Shown: piece by piece, positions 7,116 to 13,988 of the stretch
How positions within the stretch are numbered: position 1 is the stretch's first letter
Layout: every line of letters begins with the position of its first letter
Assembly (NCBI GenBank): GCA_016215715.1
Contig: JACRIG010000115.1
Coordinates: 1 to 16,009, forward strand
Reading direction: 5' to 3'
Length of the DNA stretch: 16,009 nucleotides
Source of the DNA: Candidatus Peregrinibacteria bacterium
GTDB taxonomy: Bacteria; Patescibacteriota; Gracilibacteria; Peribacterales; Peribacteraceae
Made by a program: the position numbers and the translations under genes
Notes under the pieces: generated by a model
What the model was told of the DNA's origin: nothing
Database searches by the model: none
What the model saw: only the letters and a program-made list of their open reading frames with translations

Positions 7116-8834
7116 TCAGCATACCTCTTTCATGTAACATTCTTCGCAATAGACGATTTCAGGCCGATCGGGAGAGTACGTTGTCTGAATCTTCTTTTTG
7201 CACTTCGCGCACTGCCGGCCCCAGAGTTTGCAGGGGTTGCGCAGTGCCATCCGGAGGCGGTGACGCTCGTCGGGATGGATGCGCGGGACGGGGAGATGAT
7301 GTGTGCGATAGCAATCGAGTTCCTGCTTCGTCAGCTTGAAGAGCTTGCCGGTTTTTTCGCATGCGATAGCCCAGTTGAGAATGTCGTCCGGGACTTCAGC
7401 GACCGAATCGGGGAGCGCTGACGCGGAGATTGTTTTGGTCGAAGGAGGGGGTATTGATGGCGCATCGCTCCAGAGGAAGCCGCGCTTGAGAGCTTCTTCT
7501 TTCGTCAGAGGCAAAAACTCCTCTGCGACGGTCTCGTTGTAAGCAAAGGGACTCATGGACCATGGCAGGAATTCACCCCATGAACCACTCGCTTTCGAGC
7601 TCGGGTTCATGGCAGCGCCACCTTCATCATGACGCATCTTTTCGATAATTTTCGGCACGAGCGTTTCGTACTCTTCCTTCGTGTATTGCTTATTGAAAAT
7701 GCAGTACTTCTTGTGGCGGAGAGAGACGCAGCCGAAACAGTGGTCCAAGCTGGCGCACTGAAGGCAGTAGTATGAGTCACTGGAGAGTTCGCAGATCCAT
7801 GAAAAAACGACCTGCGTGCTTAAGCCTGACCCGACCGATTCGTAGAGAAGTTGTGAATCGTATCCGAAGCCAAAGAGATCCTGCGAATCTTTGCAGAGCT
7901 TGGAACAGAGGAGCCGTTTACAGTCTTCTGATCCCTTTGATTCGTAGCAGTCTTCGCAGTTTTTGGAGGACGTGAGGTAATCGCCTGTGCAGTTTTCCGC
8001 ATTGATGTTGTTGTTTTCGCGGTGAATGCATGCGCGTTCCAGCTCCGCGAGTTTTTCCCTCATCTCAGCAACGAAAGCAGCTGATTGTAGTTGTGACATG
8101 TGGGATTGGAATTCCTCCGGCGCGCAGGGTTTGTTGAACAGGTGGTATTCCTTCTGGACAAGATTGGTGCAGCCGAAACAATGGGTGCATCGCCGGCAGT
8201 TGAAGAGGAACGCACTTTCTTTGCACTGCGCTACGTTCTGGGAGAAGAAGACGCTGTAACAGTCACTCGCGTTCACGCATTCACAGCAGAACTGATTGCC
8301 GTTGCCGATGAGCATGTCGAGGCATGCTTTGGATTCGATGAGTCCGCGCGAGTAGGAGCAGTCTTCGTCGCGTCCGCTGTTGTAGATGAGGTAGCAATTG
8401 CGCGAGTCCGGCCCGAAGTAATTTGTAAATTCGCAGTTTTCATTCAGACCCGATTGATAGAGCATCATCAGAGGTACATCGCGCAGAAGTTTTTCCATAT
8501 TCGCAGCGAAACTCTGCGTGAAGTCGTAGTCCCGTCCGTACGTAAGAGCGTCCCATCCGTCGCCATAAAAACAATCGTGGCAGTACGCAGAGAACGGGGC
8601 ATCCTGCTGGAACATCGATACTTTGTTTTTCTTACACAAACCGCACGGCCGTGTGTACAGGCAGCGCTCATTGCGCCAGATCATCCGTCGCCTGCTGCGG
8701 CATTCCGGACAGAGCAGAGGCGGGGGAATCAATTCTTTCTTTCCATTAAAAATTGGTGACACCTTTTCGTAGAACGCGAGGTCATCGTCGGTGACATCGA
8801 ATGCCGCTGAACATTGCCTGCAACTTTGCTTCAC
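7116..8834 (-). CDS. Cys-rich zinc-ribbon/solenoid paralog P6
   Basis: The product has 572 residues; its function is unknown. Ribbon A (C5, C8, C42, C45) and ribbon B (C64, C67, C85, C88) are both complete. The solenoid rows occupy 138-242, with the usual cap replaced by YHLFNKPCAPEEF. A second Cys segment ends with KKYCIFNKQYTKEEYE. Between the following helix and WGEF there is an extra stretch of about 12 residues, encoded by a small inverted repeat at 7579-7611. Ribbon A' keeps one Cys (CEKTGK), and ribbon B' is complete. The end is MKEVC with TGA, where the others have KEVY. The start is GTG at 8834, 4 nt after the P5 stop, chosen because MKQSCRQC aligns with the paralogs. An SD-like AAAGAGGT lies in the last codons of P5. 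No signal peptide or membrane segment is seen. Confidence 0.87.
   Translation of the reverse strand: MKQSCRQCSAAFDVTDDDLAFYEKVSPIFNGKKELIPPPLLCPECRSRRRMIWRNERCLYTRPCGLCKKNKVSMFQQDAPFSAYCHDCFYGDGWDALTYGRDYDFTQSFAANMEKLLRDVPLMMLYQSGLNENCEFTNYFGPDSRNCYLIYNSGRDEDCSYSRGLIESKACLDMLIGNGNQFCCECVNASDCYSVFFSQNVAQCKESAFLFNCRRCTHCFGCTNLVQKEYHLFNKPCAPEEFQSHMSQLQSAAFVAEMREKLAELERACIHRENNNINAENCTGDYLTSSKNCEDCYESKGSEDCKRLLCSKLCKDSQDLFGFGYDSQLLYESVGSGLSTQVVFSWICELSSDSYYCLQCASLDHCFGCVSLRHKKYCIFNKQYTKEEYETLVPKIIEKMRHDEGGAAMNPSSKASGSWGEFLPWSMSPFAYNETVAEEFLPLTKEEALKRGFLWSDAPSIPPPSTKTISASALPDSVAEVPDDILNWAIACEKTGKLFKLTKQELDCYRTHHLPVPRIHPDERHRLRMALRNPCKLWGRQCAKCKKKIQTTYSPDRPEIVYCEECYMKEVC
7579..7611. repeat. Small inverted repeat inside P6, at a paralog-specific insertion
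   Basis: CATGAACC (7579-7586) and GGTTCATG (7604-7611) are perfect 8-nt arms. A second short stem, CTCG/CGAG (7588-7591 with 7596-7599), lies inside. The hairpin falls in the extra residues that P6 has between its C-terminal helix and the WGEF motif. Confidence 0.6.
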
Positions 8835-8838
8835 GGAA

Positions 8839-10509
8839 TCAGTATACCTCTTTCAGATAACATTCCTCACAGTAAACAATTTCGGGCCTATCAGGAGCAT
8901 ACGTCGTCTGAATTGCTTTCTTACACTTCGCGCAGGTGCGAGCGTAGATCGTACGGGGGTTGCGCTGCACGAAGCGTTTTTTGTGTCTACAGAAGAAGCA
9001 GTCATGGGGTGGAGGAACATGGATCTGTCGGAGCAATACAAGCTCCTGTGGAATGATTTTAAAATTTCGCGTGCAGGTTTTGCAGGCCAGCATTTCCTTT
9101 GTCACACTATCTTTTAGATCACCCGTGGCATCGGGCAATTCCATTGTTGCAGGTTTAAAATCTCTCTGATCTTCATCACGCCATTTGTAGCCTTTTCGCA
9201 GAGCGTCTTCCTTCTTCATTGGAAAATAATCCTGCGCCAATGTTTCATTGTAGGCAAAGGATGCAATCGGAATGGGGAAGAACTCCCCCCACTCCTGTGT
9301 GTTGCGCATCGAATCAATGATCTTCGGAACCAGTTTCTCGTATTCTTCCTGTGTGTACTGTTTATTAAAGATACAGTATTCCTTTCGGTTCAGGCCGACA
9401 CATCCGAATAAATTCCCGGAGTGTACGCAGTACGTGCAGTAGAGAAGATCGTGGGAGCCAAAGCAATGTGAACTGAAGAGGAGTCGCTGTGAATTGAAGC
9501 CGCCATAGCACGATTCAAATATCAGTTCTGCCATGCCAAGCTCCTGCACATCCATGGAATCCTTGAGTGCTTCCCACCCCTGATAACTGTATTTGCAGTC
9601 CCACAGATCCGTAGAATCAAAGCAGTGGTCTGCATTTTTACAGTTTGTGAGATAGTCGCCAAGGATGTCTTCATTGTTCACCCCGTGCATGAATCGCTGG
9701 GGATATTCCAGTTTCAGTGTATCAAAGCGTTCGCGCGCCGCTTCCACGGTCGACGATGCATTGAGGAGTGCACGGAATTTCTCAAATTCTTCTTTGGTCA
9801 CCTGTTTATTCTCCACGCAATACTCTTTATTTCTCAGGTTGCTGCACATCAGACAATTTTTGCAGCCGATACAATTCTTGAGGAACATGCTGTCGCTGCA
9901 ATTCTCGCAATCCTGCAGGAAAGCGCTGCTGTAACAGTGCCAGGAATCAATGCATCCGTAACAGAGTTCACTCTTTCGCGTGCGGAAACAATCCATGCAA
10001 CTCACACAATGATTCATACTGAAGCAGTAGTAGCAGTTCTCATTAAAGTCCGAGTCGAAAATCAGGTAGCTGTTCTTGTTCGTCGTTGCATAGTTTGTGT
10101 ATTCCGCATTTTCATCAAACTCGTAGGTGGTATGCAGACTGTAGCGCGGAACAACAAGCAGAAGTTCTGCGTACTGCTCAAAGAATGGCAGCGAGAAATC
10201 AACCTCTCTGCCATACTCCATTGCATCCCATTTGTCCGACCACCAGGCCGTTTGCTTATAGACCTTGTACGGAGCATCGGGGTGATAATTCGTGACCATC
10301 TCCACTCCGGTTAAATCACACTTTCTCTTATACAAATGGACTAAATTTCCCTGTGCGACACGTTTGCGCTGTCTGCAGTCCGGGCAGAGTGTGGGAGGAG
10401 GAATCAACTCCTGCTTCCCGTTAAACTTTGGAGAGATCTTCTCGTAGAACGCAAGATCGTCATCAGTGATACTGAATGCTACCCGGCATTCGTTGCAGGA
10501 TTGTTCCAT
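8839..10509 (-). CDS. Cys-rich zinc-ribbon/solenoid paralog P5 (complete ribbon A')
   Basis: The product has 556 residues with about 37 Cys; its function is unknown. Ribbon A is intact (C5, C8, C42, C45). Ribbon B is in the alternative form: only C64 remains, in CDLTGVE, and the second pair is replaced by VYKQTAWW. The solenoid rows occupy 138-242. The second segment ends in KEYCIFNKQYTQEEYEK. P5 alone has a complete four-Cys ribbon A' (C476, C479, C504, C507), where its paralogs have C-x-x-TGK and no second pair. Ribbon B' is complete (C526, C529, C547, C550), and the end is KEVY-TGA. The ATG at 10509 aligns with the other starts. It lies 73 nt after the P4 stop but only 7 nt after the stop of a vestigial KEVY tail in that spacer. 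Another ATG at 10514 is out of frame. Confidence 0.87.
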   Translation of the reverse strand: MEQSCNECRVAFSITDDDLAFYEKISPKFNGKQELIPPPTLCPDCRQRKRVAQGNLVHLYKRKCDLTGVEMVTNYHPDAPYKVYKQTAWWSDKWDAMEYGREVDFSLPFFEQYAELLLVVPRYSLHTTYEFDENAEYTNYATTNKNSYLIFDSDFNENCYYCFSMNHCVSCMDCFRTRKSELCYGCIDSWHCYSSAFLQDCENCSDSMFLKNCIGCKNCLMCSNLRNKEYCVENKQVTKEEFEKFRALLNASSTVEAARERFDTLKLEYPQRFMHGVNNEDILGDYLTNCKNADHCFDSTDLWDCKYSYQGWEALKDSMDVQELGMAELIFESCYGGFNSQRLLFSSHCFGSHDLLYCTYCVHSGNLFGCVGLNRKEYCIFNKQYTQEEYEKLVPKIIDSMRNTQEWGEFFPIPIASFAYNETLAQDYFPMKKEDALRKGYKWRDEDQRDFKPATMELPDATGDLKDSVTKEMLACKTCTRNFKIIPQELVLLRQIHVPPPHDCFFCRHKKRFVQRNPRTIYARTCAKCKKAIQTTYAPDRPEIVYCEECYLKEVY

Positions 10510-10516
10510 GGCATCG

Positions 10517-10570
10517 TCAGTATACCTCTTTTATGTAGCACTCTTCGCCCATTCGACGTGGCTCAGGCCG
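10517..10570 (-). pseudogene. Vestigial C-terminal tail of a paralog in the P4-P5 spacer
   Basis: After the P4 stop codon, and in the same frame, the spacer encodes RPEPRRMGEECYIKEVY and then TGA. This matches the canonical end RPEIVYCEECYLKEVY, with one extra codon and the Cys before EEC lost. The tail carries the same SD-like AAAGAGGT (10524-10531) found at the other gene junctions. It could be the scar of a deleted eighth paralog, or a tail duplication in P4 followed by a new TAA. Confidence 0.7.
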
Positions 10571-10613
10571 AAACGTGCCTTTTTAATAAATGGACTGGAG
10601 ATAGCACGTTTCG
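10569..10613. repeat. 10-bp inverted repeat spanning the P4 stop codon
   Basis: CGAAACGTGC (10569-10578) and GCACGTTTCG (10604-10613) are perfect inverted copies separated by 25 nt. In the transcript they would form a stem around the last codons and TAA of P4. One arm is the CETCY-coding sequence of P4; the other lies at the edge of the vestigial tail. Confidence 0.6.
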
Positions 10614-12256
10614 CAATACACAATCTCCGGCCGGTCCGGCGCATACGTTGTCTGAATTTCTTTCGTACACTTTGCACAAGTGCGGTCGTACAAACGAGGG
10701 GGATTCTGCTTTGCAATCCTGTCGCGATGGCGCTTTTGGGGACTGCGATGCGGGAGAGGCAGACCTCTTTTCCGGTAGAACGCGAGTTCCTGAGGGATGA
10801 TGCGGAAAGGTTTGCCTGTCGCTTCACAGAGAATGGCCCACTCCAGAACATCATCGGGAACATCCGCGACGCTCGGCGGAAGCTGTGATGCGGGTATCGT
10901 TTTGATGCCCTTCGGGAGCGGCTGTTCGTAGTCCGACCACTTCCAGCCACGGGCCAGCGCTTTCTCCGGCTCAAGCGGAAACCACTCCTGCGCTTTTGTT
11001 TCGTTGTAGCCGAAGGGCGAGAGTGTAGCGGGGAAAAATTCTCCCCATTCACTAGTAGCACGCATCTGCTCGATGATCGTCGGGACAAGTTTTTCATACT
11101 CCTCCTTCGTGTATTGCTTATTGAGAATGCAGTAGCGATTTTTCTTTCCACTCATGCAGCCGAAGCATGAGCTGCAGGTCTGGCAGTTGTCGCAGCAAAT
11201 CATGTTGTCGCACTGGTACGTGAGGTTACAGAAAACGCTGAAGCGCGACTCGACGATTGCCGCGCATTCGTAGAGCATTTCCCCCATCCCGATGCGCATG
11301 ATGTCGCAGCAGTCTGTGTCACGATGCCCCTCGAAGACGTGCATACAATCTTCACAGTGTTTCATGTTGAAGCCGTGCCGGACGTTTTTCGAAAACATCA
11401 GGTAATTGCCCGTGCTATTTTCACAACCGACGAGCCATGCGGCGGGTTTGGGTGTGCAGAGCTTCAGGTCTTCAAATTTCCTGATGAATTCATCCCGGAA
11501 TGCGGGATCGGTCCTGAGCTTCGCAAGAGTCGATGCATACTCTTCCTTGGAAGCAGCTTTATTGAGAATCCAGTTCGTCTTATTTCTTTGTGCGCAGCAC
11601 CCGATGCAGTCCGTACAGCCTTTGCAGTCGAAGCAATATGCAGAACCGGAGGTGTTGAAGCAGAGTTCGAGGAAATCGCTCCCGAAACATTTCTCGCTGT
11701 GCGCGCATTCGTAACAGAGTTCCATGTCCTCGCAGGAAAAGACGTCCATGCAGTCGCGTGACTTGAAGGTGAAATCACTGAAGTACACTTCTTCGCAGTC
11801 AACGAGGGAGCTGGCCATGTAACAGTTCCGGTTGCGGGAGCTGTGGACGGTATATTCGGCATTTTCACTCTGGGTGTGGTAAATCGCGAGACGCGGCACC
11901 CCCGCTTTCAGCTCCGCAAATTGTTCAAAGAAAGGCCGCGACTCATCAAATTCTATTCCGTACAGCAGAGGATCGAAGCGGTCGCTCCAGAAACAATCAT
12001 CGCAGAGAACCTGAATTTTTTTGTCGGGAGAATAAATTGAAATGAGAGATTTTTTGCAGAGGCAGCAGGTGTTGCGGTAATAGTTTTGATCATTGCGGAA
12101 CGCGCAGCGCCGTTGCTGTCTGCAGTCGGGGCAGAGCTGAGGAGGCGGGAGTGTCCGAACACTACCGCCGATCACCGGAGCCAGCTTCGCGAGAAACGCG
12201 ATATCTTCATCGGTGACGCTGAAGCCCCCTGAACATTGTTTGCAGGTTTGCTGCAC
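10583..12256 (-). CDS. Cys-rich zinc-ribbon/solenoid paralog P4
   Basis: The product has 557 residues; its function is unknown. Ribbons A (C5, C8, C42, C45) and B (C64, C67, C85, C88) are complete. The solenoid rows occupy 136-240, with Cys only at row positions 1, 4, 7, 10 and 13 apart from one extra at position 11 of row 6. The first cap is diverged (NWILNKAASKEEY). The second Cys segment is among the densest and ends with RYCILNKQYTKEEYEK. Ribbon A' has one Cys (CEATGK), and ribbon B' is complete (CAKC with YCETC). The end is LQSIY-TAA, not KEVY-TGA, and the frame then continues into a vestigial KEVY tail. The start is GTG at 12256, 4 nt after the P3 stop, aligned with the paralogs at MQQTCKQC. 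An SD-like AAAGAGGT lies at the end of P3. Confidence 0.87.
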   Translation of the reverse strand: MQQTCKQCSGGFSVTDEDIAFLAKLAPVIGGSVRTLPPPQLCPDCRQQRRCAFRNDQNYYRNTCCLCKKSLISIYSPDKKIQVLCDDCFWSDRFDPLLYGIEFDESRPFFEQFAELKAGVPRLAIYHTQSENAEYTVHSSRNRNCYMASSLVDCEEVYFSDFTFKSRDCMDVFSCEDMELCYECAHSEKCFGSDFLELCFNTSGSAYCFDCKGCTDCIGCCAQRNKTNWILNKAASKEEYASTLAKLRTDPAFRDEFIRKFEDLKLCTPKPAAWLVGCENSTGNYLMFSKNVRHGFNMKHCEDCMHVFEGHRDTDCCDIMRIGMGEMLYECAAIVESRFSVFCNLTYQCDNMICCDNCQTCSSCFGCMSGKKNRYCILNKQYTKEEYEKLVPTIIEQMRATSEWGEFFPATLSPFGYNETKAQEWFPLEPEKALARGWKWSDYEQPLPKGIKTIPASQLPPSVADVPDDVLEWAILCEATGKPFRIIPQELAFYRKRGLPLPHRSPQKRHRDRIAKQNPPRLYDRTCAKCTKEIQTTYAPDRPEIVYCETCYLQSIY

Positions 12257-12260
12257 AGAT

Positions 12261-13982
12261 TCAGTATACCTCTTTCAGGTAGCATTCCTCACAATAAACT
12301 ATTTCCGGCCTATCCGGCGAATAGGTTGTCCGAATCTCTTTACTGCACTTCGCACAATTTCTCGCCCAGAATGTCCGCGGATTGCGCCGGTGAAAGCGGT
12401 CCAGATGGCGCTGGACGGGTGAGCGGCGGGGGATAGTGATATTTTTCTGACGGTAGAACGCCAGTTCCTGTTGGGTGATCCGGAAAAGTTTGCCTGTCTC
12501 CTCGCAGACGATGGCCCAGTTCACGATGTCATCGGGAATGTCTTTGCTGTTATCCGGTAGCGAACTGGCAGGAATAGTTTTACTCGACTGAGCGGGCGGT
12601 GGCTCGTAGTCGTCCCATGCGATATCCTCCTTCATCGCCTGATTCTTCGTCAGCGGATAGTAGAGCTGCGCGGATGTTTTGTTGTAGCCGAATGGCGAGA
12701 AAGATTTCGGGAACAACTCGCCCCATTCCTGCCCCGCGAAGCTCCCGTCCGAGGAGCGAAGTGGGGTCTTCATGTGCTCTATGATCTTCGGAACAAGTTC
12801 AGCGTACTCTTCCTCCGTGTACTGCTTATTCAGAATGCAGAATTGCTTGTGATGCATGTTCACGCAGCCAAAGCAGTTGCGTGTGCTCTGCACTTTCCAG
12901 CAGTAGGTGACGTCGGAGCAGCTGACATGCGCATTATGGCAGAACAGCACATGGTAACAGTCATTGCCCGCGATGGAGCACTCGTAGGATTCGCTTAGCT
13001 TGAGGCCGTACTGGTATGTGTCGTATACGTCCTTCGCGCCGGTGACGACCTGATAGAGAAACTTTCCCGTTTCCACGTCTTCGCAATCGAACGACTGATG
13101 CACATTTTTGCAATTGTAGAGATGGTTTCCCGAGCAGTTCTCCAGATTGTAGCCCTGAAATTCTTTGAAGGTATGTTTCAGCTCCAGCTCGCGCAGTCGC
13201 GCTCTGGATTTTTCATAGTCGGCGTGGGAACGCAGATCGATGTCTGCCATTTTTTTCTGATAGTCGTCTTTTGAAAGCTGCTGATTCTCAAAACAGAATT
13301 CCTTGTTACGCAGACCAGTGCATAAGAAGCAATTATTGCAGCCGCTGCAGTCGCGAAGAAAAGCTCCTGAATTGCAGTTGGAGCAATCCTGACTCGCAGT
13401 GAGGTCGTAACACTTGTGGCAGTCAACGCAGTCATAACACAACTCGCAGCTGAGGTTATAGAAGCCGTCAACGCACGAACGGTTTTTCTTGAACCCATAG
13501 CCGTAATAACAGTCTTCGCAGAAGTCAGCGTGCATGATGAGGTAACAATTCTTTGCGAAGCCTGCGTAGTGAATATATTCGGAATTCTGGTTTGTTCCTT
13601 CACTGAGAAGATTCTGCGCCGGAACCTTTTGTGTCAGTTCGCGGATTTGACCGAAAAACGGACGTGAAAAATCGATGTCCTGTCCGTAGTCGCGTGGATC
13701 CCATCCGTCGCCCTGCCAGCATTCGCGGCAATAGATGGTTCTCTTCTGTCCGGGTGGGAATTCCGTAATCATTTTTTTCTCACACAGGTCGCAGGTGGTC
13801 TGATAAAAGTACATCTCATTGCAATACACGAGACGTCGCTGCTGCCGGCAATCGGGACAAAGCAGAGGCGGAGGAATGGCATACTTCTTCTCATGAAACA
13901 CCGGAGAGACGCGGTCGTAGAACGCGAGGTCCTCCTCCGTTATTTCAAAGGCCGATTTGCATTGATGGCAGGATTGCCTCAT
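12261..13982 (-). CDS. Cys-rich zinc-ribbon/solenoid paralog P3
   Basis: The product has 573 residues, the longest in the array; its function is unknown. Ribbons A (C5, C8, C42, C45) and B (C64, C67, C85, C88) are complete, with one more Cys at 54. The solenoid rows occupy 137-241 and end with EFCFENQQLSKDDY. The second Cys segment is more diverged and ends with QFCILNKQYTEEEYAE. An insertion of about 11 residues precedes WGEL, at the same site as the P6 insertion but with unrelated sequence. Ribbon A' has one Cys (CEETGK), and ribbon B' is complete. The end is YLKEVY-TGA. The ATG at 13982 lies 6 nt after the P2 stop. The SD-like stretch here is GAAGGAAGT, because P2 uses GAA instead of GAG in the KEV codons. 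Confidence 0.87.
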   Translation of the reverse strand: MRQSCHQCKSAFEITEEDLAFYDRVSPVFHEKKYAIPPPLLCPDCRQQRRLVYCNEMYFYQTTCDLCEKKMITEFPPGQKRTIYCRECWQGDGWDPRDYGQDIDFSRPFFGQIRELTQKVPAQNLLSEGTNQNSEYIHYAGFAKNCYLIMHADFCEDCYYGYGFKKNRSCVDGFYNLSCELCYDCVDCHKCYDLTASQDCSNCNSGAFLRDCSGCNNCFLCTGLRNKEFCFENQQLSKDDYQKKMADIDLRSHADYEKSRARLRELELKHTFKEFQGYNLENCSGNHLYNCKNVHQSFDCEDVETGKFLYQVVTGAKDVYDTYQYGLKLSESYECSIAGNDCYHVLFCHNAHVSCSDVTYCWKVQSTRNCFGCVNMHHKQFCILNKQYTEEEYAELVPKIIEHMKTPLRSSDGSFAGQEWGELFPKSFSPFGYNKTSAQLYYPLTKNQAMKEDIAWDDYEPPPAQSSKTIPASSLPDNSKDIPDDIVNWAIVCEETGKLFRITQQELAFYRQKNITIPRRSPVQRHLDRFHRRNPRTFWARNCAKCSKEIRTTYSPDRPEIVYCEECYLKEVY

Positions 13983-13988
13983 GAATTG

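Noticed and set aside
7111..7149. Upstream extension of P7 to an ATG at 7149
   Set aside because: It overlaps the end of P6 and adds residues absent from all paralogs; the ATG at 7110 aligns with the family start.
8100..8759. Plus-strand frames opposite the paralogs (for example 8100-8759 and 9625-10314)
   Set aside because: They are antisense shadows of Cys-rich coding sequence with no domain or ribosome-binding support.
10531..11151. 206-codon minus-strand frame within P4 and the spacer
   Set aside because: It is out of frame with P4, whose own frame is complete and matches the family.
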